DNA from: Buttiauxella brennerae ATCC 51605
GTDB lineage: Bacteria > Pseudomonadota > Gammaproteobacteria > Enterobacterales > Enterobacteriaceae
Assembly (NCBI RefSeq): GCF_001654925.1
Contig: NZ_LXER01000005.1
Coordinates: 122,497 to 186,496 of the forward strand
Direction of reading: 5' to 3'
DNA: 64,000 nucleotides
Shown: positions 1 through 9,544 of the stretch, one piece after another
How positions within the stretch are numbered: position 1 is the stretch's first letter
Layout: each line of letters starts with the position of its first letter
Translations under genes and position numbers: made by a program
Notes under the pieces: model-generated
Told to the model about the DNA's origin: nothing
What the model saw: the letters and a program-made list of their open reading frames with translations, nothing else
Database searches by the model: none

Positions 1-1165
1 AGGCGCGTTTGCCCTGACGGCGTGACAGGCGAAGCTGCAAGCCCCAGATATCTCGTACCAGCGTGGTGATGCGTTTTGGAATCGCCAGCGCACGGCAGGC
101 CTCATCCAGAACTTCGTTCATCGCCAGTGCAAAGGCGTCCATATAGGCAAGACCGCTTTCCTGAGTCAGCTTTTGAGCCATCTCCAGTTGCGGATACCAG
201 AATATGGCAGAGAACAAGAAGGCCGGGTTAACGCGCATGTCGTTTTGAATGCGGTTATCGGTATTCTTCAGCACCTGAGCAATCATCAGCTCCATCGGGC
301 TGTCACCCTGCTCGGTAAAGTAGCGGGTGATGGTCGGGAATAACGGCTGGAACAGCTGATATTCACGCAGTAATTCATAAGTTGGATAACCGTGACCGGC
401 TTGCAGAAGTTTCAGTGACTCTTCAAACAAACGTGCTGGTGGCACATCGTTAATCAAGGTGGCTAAGCGCGGAATAGGTTCACCGGTTTCCGGGCTAATC
501 GTCATATTCAGCTTGGCAGCAAAGCGCACTGCACGCAGCATACGTACAGGATCTTCACGGTAGCGCGTTTCAGGGTCGCCAATCAGACGGATAACGCCAT
601 TGCGTAAATCACGCAGGCCACCGACATAATCGCGCACAGAGAAATCAGCCACGCTGTAATAGAGGCTGTTGATCGTGAAATCGCGGCGTTGAGCATCTTC
701 TTCGATGGAACCAAAGATGTTGTCGCGCAGCAGCATGCCGTTTTGACCAGTCTGCGAAGTCTGTTTGTCAGACTTCTGCTCTTCGTGGTGCCCACGGAAA
801 GTGGCGACTTCAATGATTTCCGGCCCAAACATCACGTGTGCCAGGCGGAAGCGACGACCCACAAGACGGCAGTTGCGGAACAGTTTACGCACCTGATCCG
901 GTGTGGCGCTGGTCGTGACATCAAAGTCTTTCGGCTGCTTGCCGAGCAAAAGGTCACGGACACCGCCGCCGACGAGGTATGCCTCGTAGCCTGCTTTGTT
1001 CAGACGATAGAGCACCTTGAGGGCATTTTCACTGATATCTTTGCGGGACAGAGCGTGCTGGTCACGCGGAATAACCGTGATTTGCGGGAGATCTTCACTC
1101 TCCTCGACCACGACGTCATCGCGGTTAAGCACCTTGCGGCAAAAATTAGCGACTCGGGTAAAAAT
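1..1165 (-). CDS. pcnB: Poly(A) polymerase I, 3' part cut by window edge
   Basis: Adds 3' poly(A) tails to RNAs, marking them for decay and affecting ColE1-type plasmid copy number through RNA I. The reading frame opens with AUU at 1165-1163 followed by [10 protein letters not shown], which matches the E. coli N-terminus. A GAGGTG ribosome-binding site lies just upstream, and no ATG, GTG or TTG gives this N-terminus. The nucleotidyltransferase signature [10 protein letters not shown] and the catalytic pair D80/D82 (DFDVTT) are present. About 388 codons are visible. The frame runs off the left edge around the RQGKRA motif, so the basic C-terminal tail is missing from the window. E. coli pcnB is known to start at AUU, which limits its expression. 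Confidence 0.96.
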   Translation of the reverse strand, partial: MFTRVANFCRKVLNRDDVVVEESEDLPQITVIPRDQHALSRKDISENALKVLYRLNKAGYEAYLVGGGVRDLLLGKQPKDFDVTTSATPDQVRKLFRNCRLVGRRFRLAHVMFGPEIIEVATFRGHHEEQKSDKQTSQTGQNGMLLRDNIFGSIEEDAQRRDFTINSLYYSVADFSVRDYVGGLRDLRNGVIRLIGDPETRYREDPVRMLRAVRFAAKLNMTISPETGEPIPRLATLINDVPPARLFEESLKLLQAGHGYPTYELLREYQLFQPLFPTITRYFTEQGDSPMELMIAQVLKNTDNRIQNDMRVNPAFLFSAIFWYPQLEMAQKLTQESGLAYMDAFALAMNEVLDEACRALAIPKRITTLVRDIWGLQLRLSRRQGKRA

Positions 1166-1175
1166 AGTACACCTC
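1163..1175 (-). promoter_or_regulatory. pcnB ribosome-binding site with AUU start codon
   Basis: On the minus strand GAGGTG is followed by TACT and then the rare start codon ATT at 1165-1163. The site matches my memory of the E. coli site. AUU initiation is discriminated against by IF3, so this is a built-in brake on poly(A) polymerase synthesis. Confidence 0.85.
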
Positions 1176-1249
1176 GGCAGTGTCAATCATAGGGACAAAA
1201 AAAACAGCGGCTAATCATAGCTCAGTGCGTGGCATTTGAGAATGCGTAT

Positions 1250-2116
1250 TCACGCCGAGCCTGGCATTACGGCCTTCAATGACCAGGTTTGCACCGCCTG
1301 ATGTAGCAACTCGCTTAACGTTAAATCTTGCCAATGGGCAATTTCTGGCTGATTTAAAAACGCCAGCGCGGCATGAATAACAGGCCGTGGATCGCCTTGT
1401 GCCAGGGCTGGCGCGTGATTCTGCTTCGATAATTTTGCGCCATGCTCATTGAGCACTAAGGGCAAATGCACGTAATCAGGTATCGTCCAGCCAAATTGTT
1501 GATACAGCGAAATTTGTCGCACGGTTGGCTCAATTAAATCTGCGCCACGCACAATTTCGCTCACACCCTGATAGTTATCGTCCACGACTACAGCAAGATT
1601 ATAGGCAAATAACCCATCACGGCGGTGAATGATAAAATCTTCGCGCGCCAGTTGCTCGTCGGCAATTAACGTTCCGTGAAGTTTATCTTCAAAACGTAAT
1701 ATCGGGTGCTGTTGCACAAAGCGCAGAGCGGCATTATCTGGCCCGTGGTTTAACGTGCGGCAATGGCCATCGTAGAAACCGCCAATTTGTTGAATACGGC
1801 TGCGAGTACAGGTGCAGTAATAACTCAAACCTTGTTGTTGCAGGAAGGAAAGTGCTTCACGGTAGGCTTCGTGCCGTTGAGATTGCCACAAAACCTCGCC
1901 ATCCCAATGCAAGCCGTAATGTTCCAGTTGCCGCAATATGGTGGTGGCAGCCCCCGGGACTTCACGCGGTGGGTCGATATCTTCAATGCGAACCAGCCAC
2001 TGGCCCTGTTGTGAACGTGCTTGCAGGTAGCTGCCGAGTGCGGCAATAAGCGAGCCGAAATGGAGTTCACCTGAAGGTGAGGGAGCGAAGCGCCCGATGT
2101 AGTGGGATGAATTCAT
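1250..2116 (-). CDS. gluQ: Glutamyl-Q tRNA(Asp) synthetase
   Basis: A 288-residue paralogue of the glutamyl-tRNA synthetase catalytic domain. It activates glutamate and attaches it to the queuosine base of tRNA(Asp) instead of to the 3' end. The class I signatures are [12 protein letters not shown] near residues 12-23 (HIGH-like) and KLSKQ at 228-232 (KMSKS-like). The zinc-site residues C101, C103, Y115 and C119 are present. There is no anticodon-binding domain, as expected for the family. It lies 74 bp downstream of dksA on the same strand, behind a hairpin terminator. This is the arrangement described in Shigella and E. coli, where gluQ is cotranscribed with dksA and limited by the terminator. 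It is slightly shorter at the C-terminus than the E. coli protein. Confidence 0.95.
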   Translation of the reverse strand: MNSSHYIGRFAPSPSGELHFGSLIAALGSYLQARSQQGQWLVRIEDIDPPREVPGAATTILRQLEHYGLHWDGEVLWQSQRHEAYREALSFLQQQGLSYYCTCTRSRIQQIGGFYDGHCRTLNHGPDNAALRFVQQHPILRFEDKLHGTLIADEQLAREDFIIHRRDGLFAYNLAVVVDDNYQGVSEIVRGADLIEPTVRQISLYQQFGWTIPDYVHLPLVLNEHGAKLSKQNHAPALAQGDPRPVIHAALAFLNQPEIAHWQDLTLSELLHQAVQTWSLKAVMPGSA

Positions 2117-2143
2117 ATTTGCTGCGGTAGGCCAGAAATAAAT

Positions 2144-2166
2144 AAGGCGGGAGAATCTCCCGCCTT
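2144..2166 (-). terminator. Intrinsic terminator between dksA and gluQ
   Basis: A perfect 11-bp inverted repeat (AAGGCGGGAGA / TCTCCCGCCTT, one-base loop in the DNA) is followed on the minus strand by the T-rich tract TTATTTATTT. It sits after dksA and before gluQ, so it should attenuate read-through into gluQ. Confidence 0.85.
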
Positions 2167-2190
2167 TGAAAGTGATGAAATCGCGAGCTG

Positions 2191-2646
2191 TTAGCCAGCC
2201 ATTTGTTTTTCGCGAATTTCTGCCAACGTTTTGCAGTCAATGCACAAATCAGCTGTCGGACGAGCTTCGAGACGGCGAATGCCGATTTCAACACCACAGG
2301 ATTCGCAGAAACCGAAATCTTCGTCTTCTACTTTCTTGAGGGTCTTCTCGATTTTCTTGATCAGTTTACGTTCCCTGTCACGGTTACGCAGTTCGAGGCT
2401 GAACTCTTCTTCCTGGGCTGCACGGTCTACCGGATCCGGGAAGTTTGCTGCTTCATCCTGCATATGCGTTACCGTGCGATCAACTTCATCCATAAGTTGG
2501 CTACGCCAGGCTTCAAGAATTAGCTTGAAGTGCGACAGCTGGGCTTCGTTCATATACTCTTCGCCCGCTTTCACCTGATATGGCTCCACCCCAGCGATGG
2601 CGAGGATACTCAGGGACGATGTTTTACGCTTTTGCCCTTCTTGCAT
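2191..2646 (-). CDS. dksA: RNA polymerase-binding transcription factor DksA
   Basis: DksA binds the secondary channel of RNA polymerase and works with ppGpp to inhibit rRNA promoters and activate amino-acid promoters. This 151-residue protein is nearly identical to the E. coli protein. It has the coiled-coil with tip residues D71 and D74 ([12 protein letters not shown]) and the C4 zinc finger C114, C117, C135, C138. The start at 2646 (MQEGQ) is preceded by an AAGGAG site and fits the known length. An upstream in-frame start at 2664 would add six residues and lacks such a site. Its targets include an rRNA promoter of the kind seen at the right end of this window. Confidence 0.98.
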   Translation of the reverse strand: MQEGQKRKTSSLSILAIAGVEPYQVKAGEEYMNEAQLSHFKLILEAWRSQLMDEVDRTVTHMQDEAANFPDPVDRAAQEEEFSLELRNRDRERKLIKKIEKTLKKVEDEDFGFCESCGVEIGIRRLEARPTADLCIDCKTLAEIREKQMAG

Positions 2647-2815
2647 GTTGTTTCTCCTTAACACGCACTATCGGTCCCCTGGTAGGGGGAAAATCAGGCC
2701 GCTATAAATAGCAGATGCTTTTCAGGATGGCAATTATATAAATTCCTCTCTTGACAAGCCTGTGAAGAAAAGCGTATTTACGCGAGCCACCAGCACACAA
2801 AACAGACAAACATTA
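2647..2815 (-). promoter_or_regulatory. dksA upstream region
   Basis: Non-coding DNA between dksA and an ERIC-like repeat. It must carry the dksA promoter. A TATAAT-like box lies on the minus strand at 2738-2733, but I see no well-spaced -35 box, so the exact promoter is uncertain. Confidence 0.4.
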
Positions 2816-2945
2816 ATACCCTTCATACTTCCTTCGAGCTGCATCCATGTTGGCGGCGTTTACTCGCTCAAATCACTGATTTGAGTAAGTTCATCGGGGC
2901 TTATTCACTTGCCGCCGCGATGTAACTCGAATTATTTCGGGTACT
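2816..2945. repeat. ERIC-like intergenic repeat (diverged, near full length)
   Basis: About 130 bp bounded by AATACCCTTCATACTTC on the left and TAACTCGAATTATTTCGGGTA on the right. These are the ends of enterobacterial repetitive intergenic consensus (ERIC) elements. The centre keeps the ERIC pattern (TCACTGATTTGAGTAAG then GGGGCTTATTCAC then GCCGCC) with many changes. It lies between the dksA upstream region and the 3' end of sfsA, and ends within two bases of the sfsA stop codon. Confidence 0.75.
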
Positions 2946-2946
2946 C

Positions 2947-3654
2947 TTAAATCAAACAAACAGGTAACGGCGAGGTTAGACTCAAGCCTTTGTCCGAAAG
3001 TTCTGCCTTATAAGCAATAATTTCAACACCGCATTGTTGCGCTTCGCATAACAACTGCGCGTACTTTGCATCAACGTGGCGTGCCGGGGAAACTTGAGTG
3101 ATACCCGAATGCAATACAGCAAATAACAGCACTGCGCGTTCACCCTGCGAAACCACGTTCATCAATTCCCGCAAATGCTTTTGCCCTCGCAGGCTTACGG
3201 CGTCCGGGAAATAGCCACAACCTTGTTGTGATAACGTTACTGATTTTACTTCAATATAGCAGTTAACCTTACAATCTGCTTGCAACATAAAATCAATGCG
3301 GCTGCGTTCTGCACCGTACTTCACTTCACTTTTTATTGTGGTGTAACCCATTAGTTCTGCAATGGTTTCTGATTCTAATGCTTCTTTCGTCACCGTATTC
3401 GCACGTAGCGTATTGACGCAAATAAACTCGCCATTTTGGGTCTGCGTCATTTCCCAGGTATTCGGGTACTTTCGGGTCGGATTATCTGACGTTGAATACC
3501 ACACGGTATCGCCAGGTGTGGCACACCCGGTCATTGCTCCGGTATTCGGGCAATGTAGCGTTAATTCCTCACCTGAAGGCGTGATGACATCAGCCAAAAA
3601 ACGTTTGTAACGTTTGATAAGCGTTGCCTGCTTGAGCTGCGGGCTAAATTCCAT
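2947..3654 (-). CDS. sfsA: Sugar fermentation stimulation protein SfsA
   Basis: A 235-residue member of the SfsA family. It was named from E. coli, where overexpression raises maltose fermentation in a cya crp* background, and its direct biochemical role is not settled. The conserved blocks [23 protein letters not shown] and [10 protein letters not shown] are present. The RID...EVK arrangement resembles a PD-(D/E)XK nuclease-like core, which is a family-level inference. The start at 3654 directly abuts the thpR stop at 3655, so the two are probably translated from one message. The gene end touches the ERIC-like repeat. Confidence 0.93.
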   Translation of the reverse strand: MEFSPQLKQATLIKRYKRFLADVITPSGEELTLHCPNTGAMTGCATPGDTVWYSTSDNPTRKYPNTWEMTQTQNGEFICVNTLRANTVTKEALESETIAELMGYTTIKSEVKYGAERSRIDFMLQADCKVNCYIEVKSVTLSQQGCGYFPDAVSLRGQKHLRELMNVVSQGERAVLLFAVLHSGITQVSPARHVDAKYAQLLCEAQQCGVEIIAYKAELSDKGLSLTSPLPVCLI

Positions 3655-4194
3655 TCACTCTTCCTTATTGCTTAATGACCAGCGTTGTAATTCCTGGTAA
3701 CGCGTTCGCCCATTTTTGAAAACAGACTCATACAATGCAAATTCATCGACCTTAAACTGCCAGCGAAAATTAGGGGGTGGGATGGTGACCGCTCGCGGCG
3801 TGTTGCGATAAAGCGTGATATGCGGATGAAACGGCTGCGGGCTTTGGTAACAGCCATTACGTGCCGCCTGGGAACGTAACATATTCGCCAGTTGAATCAG
3901 CCCCAGCGGCGCGTGGCGTGGGCCAATCCACACTACATTTGAGCGCAACCACTGCCCGGCATCGTCTATCGTCAGGGGAAAACCGCGCTGACGTATCCGC
4001 CCGGCCAACTGGCTAAGCGCTTTTTGCTTTTCGGCGCTGATATCACCCAAAAAGGCCAGCGTCAGGTGCAGGTTTGCCGCAGCCACCGGGCGACCCGCGT
4101 CTTCGGGAAACTGTGTGGCGCGCCACTGGATAATCTGTTTTTGCACCTCTTTGGGTAATTCGAGGGCAAAAAACAGGCGGCGAGTTTCAGCCAT
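3655..4194 (-). CDS. thpR: RNA 2',3'-cyclic phosphodiesterase (2'-5' RNA ligase family)
   Basis: A 179-residue member of the 2H phosphoesterase superfamily, formerly LigT. It has the two catalytic motifs H-L-T-L at 43-46 and H-I-T-L at 125-128. The family hydrolyses 2',3'-cyclic phosphate RNA ends and can join tRNA halves through a 2'-5' bond in vitro. It heads the thpR-sfsA pair and is divergent from hrpB, with 73 bp between the two starts. The N-terminus MAETRRLFFALELP is typical for the family. Confidence 0.93.
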   Translation of the reverse strand: MAETRRLFFALELPKEVQKQIIQWRATQFPEDAGRPVAAANLHLTLAFLGDISAEKQKALSQLAGRIRQRGFPLTIDDAGQWLRSNVVWIGPRHAPLGLIQLANMLRSQAARNGCYQSPQPFHPHITLYRNTPRAVTIPPPNFRWQFKVDEFALYESVFKNGRTRYQELQRWSLSNKEE

Positions 4195-4267
4195 AGCGGT
4201 CTCTCAATAATGTCTCGTCGTAATGCTACAATAGCGAACTTCGCATCATACCCGTTTGGAGCCCTTT

Positions 4268-6700
4268 GTGTCGTCATTACCGGTTGCCGCAGTGCTACCC
4301 GAAATTCTTAACGCCTTGCAAAACGCGCCACAGGTTTTACTGAGCGCGCCTACCGGTGCGGGTAAATCGACCTGGCTGCCGTTGCAGATTTTACAACAGG
4401 CCAATTTAGGTGGCCGGATTCTGCTTCTGGAACCACGCCGTCTGGCGGCACGCAATGTTGCCCAGCGCCTTGCCGAGTTACTCGGTGAAAAACCGGGTGA
4501 AACGGTCGGTTATCGTATGCGTGCGGAAACCTGCGTCGGGCCAGATACGCAGCTGGAAGTGGTAACCGAAGGCATTCTGACGCGCATGATTCAGCATGAT
4601 CCTGAACTTACCGGCATTGCGCTGGTTATCCTCGATGAATTTCACGAGCGTAGTCTGCAAGCCGATCTGGCGCTGGCGTTATTGCTCGACGTGCAGCAAG
4701 GGTTACGCGACGATCTCAAATTACTGATTATGTCAGCCACGCTTGATAACGTGCGCCTGCAGCAGTGTTTACCTGATGCGCCTGTTATCCGCTCTGAAGG
4801 GCGAGCTTTTCCTGTCGAGCGCCGCTATAGCCCGCTCTCTACCCATCAGCGTTTTGATGAAGCTGTTGCCATTGCCGTGGCGAATTTACTGCGCGAAGAA
4901 ACAGGTTCTCTGCTGCTGTTTTTGCCAGGTGTCGGTGAAATTCAGCGTGTTCAGCAGCAATTGCAGGAACGCGTCACAAGCGACGTTCAACTTTGCCCGT
5001 TATATGGCGCACTGCCTTTGAGCGAACAGCGCAAAGCGATTTTGCCCGCGGCAAACGGCATGCGCAAAGTTGTGCTGGCGACTAACATTGCCGAAACCAG
5101 CCTGACCATCGAAGGTATTCGACTCGTGGTGGATTGCGCACAGGAGCGCGTCGCACGTTTTGACGTTCGCACCGGCTTGACGCGGCTTATCACGCAGCGC
5201 ATTAGCCAGGCGTCGATGATTCAACGCGCCGGACGAGCAGGGCGCCTGGAACCGGGCATCTGTTTGCATTTAACCAGTGGCGAACAGGCAGAACGCGCGA
5301 GCCTGCAAAGTGAGCCTGAAATTCTGCAAAGCGACCTCTCTGGCTTGTTGCTCGATTTACTGCAATGGGGATGCCAGGATCCGGGCCAATTGACCTGGCT
5401 TGATGCCCCGCCTGCCACCAATATAGCGGCTGCGCGAACCCTGTTGCGCCAGCTCAATGCGATCGATGAGCAAAACAAACTCACGCCAGTCGGCCAAAAA
5501 ATGGCGAACATGGGTAACGAACCACGCTTCGCCGCTATGTTGGTTAATGCTAAAAATGCCGACCAACAGGCGACGGCGGCTCGACTTGTCGCGGTTCTTG
5601 AAGAGCCACCGCGCGGTCAGGACAGCGATTTGCGTAATGCTTTTAGTCGGCGGCAGGATAACTGGCAGCAGCGTAGCGCCCAGTTGCTTAAAAGGCTTAA
5701 CAGCCGCGGCGGCGAAGCGGATTTCTCCCTCGCGGCTGCGTTACTGGCACAGGCGTTTCCCGATCGTATTGCTCGCCGCCGTGGTCTCGACGGTCGTTAC
5801 CAATTAGCCAATGGTATGGGGGCGATGCTCAACCAGGATGACCCATTAACGCGCTACGAATGGCTGTTGGCACCGCTTTTATTACAGGGAAGCCATACGC
5901 CTGATGCACGCATCTTGCAGGCCATTCCATTGGATATTGATGCGCTAACAGCACAGTGCCCTGAGTTACTGACACTAAGCGATTCTGTGGAGTGGGATGA
6001 AACGCAAGGCACTTTGAAAGCCATTCGCCGCACTCAAATCGGCAAGTTAATTCTGAAAGTCCAGCCGCTGGCAAAACCTTCCGAAGACGAGCTGCATCAG
6101 GCGATGCTTAACGGTATTCGTGATAAAGGTTTGGCCGTTCTGAACTGGTCGCCTCAGGCGCAACAGTTCAGAACACGTCTGGCCTGTGCGGCAAAATGGC
6201 TGCCCGAATTGAAATGGCCTGAAGTTTCAGACAATGCCTTGTTGGGTGCGCTAGATCGCTGGTTATTACCCGAACTGCATGGTGTACACTCGCTGCGGGC
6301 ATTAAAAAACATTGATGTCACACGCGCGTTACAGAACTTGCTCGACTGGAACGCACGCGTACGTCTGGATAGTGCACTGCCAACTCATTACACTGTGCCG
6401 ACTGGAAGTCAGATAGCCATTCGCTATGATGATGAAAACCCGCCAGTTCTTGCGGTACGTATGCAAGAGATGTTCGGGGAAGCACAAACGCCAGTCATTG
6501 CTGAAGGCCGTGTACCACTGGTTCTTGAGCTGCTCTCCCCGGCACAACGCCCTTTGCAGATCACGCGTGATTTAACCGCCTTCTGGAACGGTGCGTATCG
6601 GGAAGTGCAAAAAGAGATGAAAGGACGTTATCCAAAGCACGTCTGGCCGGATTCGCCAGCAGATGCGCTGCCCACGCGGCGTACTAAAAAGTACCAATAA
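4268..6700 (+). CDS. hrpB: ATP-dependent RNA helicase HrpB
   Basis: An 810-residue DEAH/RHA-type helicase whose physiological substrate is unknown. Motif I GAGKST is at about 30-35, motif II is DEFH, motif III SAT, and motif [10 protein letters not shown]. The long C-terminal half (HA2, OB-like and HrpB-specific regions) is complete. I chose the GTG at 4268 because GGAG lies six bases upstream and because it gives the [12 protein letters not shown]-terminus. An upstream TTG at 4256 would overlap that ribosome-binding site. It is divergent from thpR and followed after 79 bp by mrcB on the same strand. Confidence 0.95.
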   Translation: MSSLPVAAVLPEILNALQNAPQVLLSAPTGAGKSTWLPLQILQQANLGGRILLLEPRRLAARNVAQRLAELLGEKPGETVGYRMRAETCVGPDTQLEVVTEGILTRMIQHDPELTGIALVILDEFHERSLQADLALALLLDVQQGLRDDLKLLIMSATLDNVRLQQCLPDAPVIRSEGRAFPVERRYSPLSTHQRFDEAVAIAVANLLREETGSLLLFLPGVGEIQRVQQQLQERVTSDVQLCPLYGALPLSEQRKAILPAANGMRKVVLATNIAETSLTIEGIRLVVDCAQERVARFDVRTGLTRLITQRISQASMIQRAGRAGRLEPGICLHLTSGEQAERASLQSEPEILQSDLSGLLLDLLQWGCQDPGQLTWLDAPPATNIAAARTLLRQLNAIDEQNKLTPVGQKMANMGNEPRFAAMLVNAKNADQQATAARLVAVLEEPPRGQDSDLRNAFSRRQDNWQQRSAQLLKRLNSRGGEADFSLAAALLAQAFPDRIARRRGLDGRYQLANGMGAMLNQDDPLTRYEWLLAPLLLQGSHTPDARILQAIPLDIDALTAQCPELLTLSDSVEWDETQGTLKAIRRTQIGKLILKVQPLAKPSEDELHQAMLNGIRDKGLAVLNWSPQAQQFRTRLACAAKWLPELKWPEVSDNALLGALDRWLLPELHGVHSLRALKNIDVTRALQNLLDWNARVRLDSALPTHYTVPTGSQIAIRYDDENPPVLAVRMQEMFGEAQTPVIAEGRVPLVLELLSPAQRPLQITRDLTAFWNGAYREVQKEMKGRYPKHVWPDSPADALPTRRTKKYQ

Positions 6701-6779
6701 CTTTGAGAGATTTCCTCTTTCGCCTTGGGTGGAAGAAAGGAGAATCAGGCCGTGCGCCTTATTTTTGGTGGAGAAAGCA

Positions 6780-9332
6780 ATGGCGGGGAATGACCGCGAA
6801 CCGATTGGACGTAAAGGCAAACCTTCACGTCCTGTAAAAGAGAAAGTCAGCCGCCGTCGAATCCGGGAAGAGGAATACGACGCGGATTACGATGACGATT
6901 ATGACGACGAGGAACCGATGCCGCCACGTAAAGGAAAAGGCAGTGGCAATGGCCGTCCGCCGCGTAAAAAACGCCGCTGGCTGTGGTTCCTGGTAAAATT
7001 GTTTGTCGTCTTTGCCGTACTGATGGTGATTTACGGCGTTTACCTCGATCAGAAGATCCGAAGCCGTATTGATGGCAAAGTCTGGCAGCTCCCTGCGGCT
7101 GTGTATGGCCGTATGGTGAACCTTGAACCAGACATGCCGTACAGCAAGAAAGAGATGGTTAACTTGCTGGAAGCCACGCAGTACCGCCAGGTGACGAAGA
7201 TGACGCGTCCTGGTGAGTTTACGGTGCAGGGCAACAGCATTGAGATGATCCGCCGTCCGTTTGATTTCCCTGACAGTAAAGAAGGGCAGATCCGCGCACG
7301 TCTGAATTTTGATGGTGACCATCTGGAATCCATCCAGAATATGGATAACAACCGCAGCTTCGGTTTCTTCCGTCTGGACCCACGTCTGATCACCATGTTG
7401 TCTTCACCGAACGGTGAGCAGCGCCTGTTTGTGCCGCGCACCGGTTTCCCGGAGTTGCTGGTTGACACGTTGATCGCGACAGAAGACCGCCATTTCTACG
7501 AGCACGATGGGATTAGCTTCTTCTCCATTGGCCGTGCGGTGCTGGCGAACCTGACAGCGGGTCGTACGGTGCAGGGTGCAAGTACGCTGACGCAACAGCT
7601 GGTCAAAAACCTGTTCTTATCGAGCGAGCGTTCTTACTGGCGTAAAGCGAACGAAGCGTACATGGCTCTGATCATGGACGCGCGTTACGGCAAAGATCGT
7701 ATCCTTGAGCTGTATCTGAACGAGGTCTATCTCGGTCAGAGCGGTGATAACGAAATTCGCGGCTTCCCGCTGGCGAGCTTGTATTACTTTGGCCGCCCTG
7801 TGGAAGAACTGAGTCTCGATCAGCAAGCATTGCTGGTGGGCATGGTGAAAGGCGCGTCGATTTACAACCCATGGCGTAACCCGAAACTGGCGCTGGAACG
7901 TCGTAACCTTGTATTGCGCTTGCTGCAAGAGCAGAAGGTGATTGACCAGGAACTTTACGACATGCTGAGCGCCCGCCCTCTGGGTGTGCAACCGCGTGGT
8001 GGCGTAATTTCGCCGCAGCCTGCATTTATGCAGATGGTGCGTAACGAACTCCAGACCAAACTTGGCGACAAAGTTAAAGACCTGTCAGGCGTGAAGATCT
8101 TCACTACTTTTGACTCCGTTTCCCAGGATGCGGCAGAAAAAGCGGTCAGTGAAGGGGTTCCGATTCTTCGTAACTCGCGCAAACTGAAAGATCTGGAAGC
8201 GGCAATGGTCATTGTTGACCGTTCGACCGGTGAAGTTCGTGCGATGGTCGGCGGCGCAGAAACCCAGTTCGCAGGCTTTAACCGCGCGATGCAGGCCCGC
8301 CGTTCTATCGGTTCTCTGGCAAAACCTGCGACCTATCTGACGGCATTAAGCCAGCCGGACGCTTACCGCCTCAATACCTGGATTGCCGATGCGCCAATCG
8401 CGCTGAAGCAACCGAATGGGCAAGTGTGGTCACCGCAAAACGATGACCGTCGCTACAGTGAGAGTGGCAAGGTCATGCTAGTGGACGCGCTGACGCGTTC
8501 GATGAACGTGCCAACGGTTAACCTCGGTATGGCGCTGGGCTTGCCTGCGGTAACAGATACCTGGATTAAACTCGGCGTGCCGAAAGAGCAGTTGCATCCG
8601 GTTCCAGCAATGTTGCTGGGAGCGCTGAACCTGACGCCAATTGAAGTGGCCCAGGCATTCCAGACCATCGCCAGCGGCGGGAACCGCGCAACGCTTTCTG
8701 CCTTGCGTTCGGTGATTGCTGAAGACGGCACCGTGCTGTACCAAAGCTTCCCACAGGCGGAGCAGGCTGTTCCACCGCAGGCCGCATACATGACGCTGTT
8801 TACCATGCAGCAGGTTATGGCTCGCGGTACGGGCCGTGCGTTAGGTGGTAAATATCCGAACCTGCATTTAGCCGGTAAAACGGGGACCACCAACGATAAC
8901 GTGGATACCTGGTTTGCGGGCATCGACGGCAAAGAAGTGGCGATTACCTGGGTAGGGCGTGACAACAACCAGCCGACCAAGTTGTATGGTGCGAGCGGGG
9001 CGATGTCGCTTTACCAGCGTTACCTTGCCAACCAGACGCCGATTCCGCTGGTGCTGAACCCGCCGGAAGATATCGTTGATATGGGCGTTGATAGCGCAGG
9101 TTACTTCCAGTGCGGTGGCGGCGGGGATCGTGTGTTGCCAGTATGGACGACCAATCCGGATGGGCTGTGCCAGCAAAGCCAACAGTCTGAGCAAAACAAC
9201 AATCCGTTTAGTCAGTCGCAGCAGCCACAGACTCAACAGCCACAACAGCCGCCGCAGCAGCAACAACCTCAGAAGCAAGAGAGTAGTGACGGTGTTGCAG
9301 GTTGGATAAAAGACATGTTCGGCAGTAAATAA
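6780..9332 (+). CDS. mrcB: Penicillin-binding protein 1B, bifunctional glycosyltransferase/transpeptidase
   Basis: Polymerises lipid II into glycan strands and cross-links them. This 850-residue inner-membrane protein has an acidic cytoplasmic N-terminus rich in Asp and Tyr (about 31-46) and one membrane segment at about 67-88. A UB2H domain (about 110-200) docks the lipoprotein activator LpoB. The GT51 glycosyltransferase has catalytic E235 in [12 protein letters not shown], and the transpeptidase has SLAK (S512, K515), SMN and KTGTT. The start MAGNDREP at 6780 follows a GGTGGAG site. The C-terminal tail is Gln/Pro-rich low-complexity sequence of different length from E. coli, before a conserved [12 protein letters not shown] end. 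Confidence 0.97.
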   Translation: MAGNDREPIGRKGKPSRPVKEKVSRRRIREEEYDADYDDDYDDEEPMPPRKGKGSGNGRPPRKKRRWLWFLVKLFVVFAVLMVIYGVYLDQKIRSRIDGKVWQLPAAVYGRMVNLEPDMPYSKKEMVNLLEATQYRQVTKMTRPGEFTVQGNSIEMIRRPFDFPDSKEGQIRARLNFDGDHLESIQNMDNNRSFGFFRLDPRLITMLSSPNGEQRLFVPRTGFPELLVDTLIATEDRHFYEHDGISFFSIGRAVLANLTAGRTVQGASTLTQQLVKNLFLSSERSYWRKANEAYMALIMDARYGKDRILELYLNEVYLGQSGDNEIRGFPLASLYYFGRPVEELSLDQQALLVGMVKGASIYNPWRNPKLALERRNLVLRLLQEQKVIDQELYDMLSARPLGVQPRGGVISPQPAFMQMVRNELQTKLGDKVKDLSGVKIFTTFDSVSQDAAEKAVSEGVPILRNSRKLKDLEAAMVIVDRSTGEVRAMVGGAETQFAGFNRAMQARRSIGSLAKPATYLTALSQPDAYRLNTWIADAPIALKQPNGQVWSPQNDDRRYSESGKVMLVDALTRSMNVPTVNLGMALGLPAVTDTWIKLGVPKEQLHPVPAMLLGALNLTPIEVAQAFQTIASGGNRATLSALRSVIAEDGTVLYQSFPQAEQAVPPQAAYMTLFTMQQVMARGTGRALGGKYPNLHLAGKTGTTNDNVDTWFAGIDGKEVAITWVGRDNNQPTKLYGASGAMSLYQRYLANQTPIPLVLNPPEDIVDMGVDSAGYFQCGGGGDRVLPVWTTNPDGLCQQSQQSEQNNNPFSQSQQPQTQQPQQPPQQQQPQKQESSDGVAGWIKDMFGSK

Positions 9333-9350
9333 ACCTCGCGGTTTTCCCAT

Positions 9351-9384
9351 AAAGCCTCCGTTTACCACGGGGGCTTTTCTTTTT
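9351..9384 (+). terminator. mrcB terminator
   Basis: The inverted repeat AAGCCTCCG / CGGGGGCTT (one mismatch) around a TTTACCA loop is followed by TTTCTTTTTT. It lies 18 bp after mrcB and separates it from the iron-regulated fhuA. Confidence 0.85.
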
Positions 9385-9450
9385 TATTAATTCCATGCAA
9401 TTACTCTGGTTAATTATTATTCCCTCGCACTTACCAGGGGCGTTTCCTAC

Positions 9451-9480
9451 TTGCTATGCACTTTCCGTTTCGTCTATTAT
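9451..9480 (+). promoter_or_regulatory. Likely sigma-70 promoter of fhuA
   Basis: TTGCTA at 9451-9456 and TATTAT at 9475-9480 are spaced by 18 bp, upstream of the Fur-box-like sequence and of fhuA. The assignment is inferred from spacing and position. Confidence 0.55.
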
Positions 9481-9488
9481 TCTGCGGC

Positions 9489-9517
9489 TAATAATAATTA
9501 TCGTTTACGTTATCATT
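9489..9517 (+). promoter_or_regulatory. Fur box upstream of fhuA
   Basis: A run of overlapping ATAAT/ATTATC hexamers, TAATAATAATTATC then GTTTACGTTATCATT, matches the Fur operator pattern and resembles the E. coli fhuA operator. It overlaps the expected start-site region of the promoter just upstream, so Fe(II)-Fur should block transcription. Confidence 0.75.
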
Positions 9518-9544
9518 CGTCACTACTTCATCAGAGAAAAACCA

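Noticed and set aside
689..1192. 167-residue open frame on the plus strand across pcnB
   Set aside because: It lies wholly antisense to conserved pcnB coding sequence and has no family similarity or ribosome-binding site. It is a shadow of the real gene.
9395..9544. 50-residue N-terminal extension of FhuA
   Set aside because: It would place the promoter and the Fur-box-like sequence inside the coding region and put a non-signal hydrophobic stretch before a proper signal peptide.
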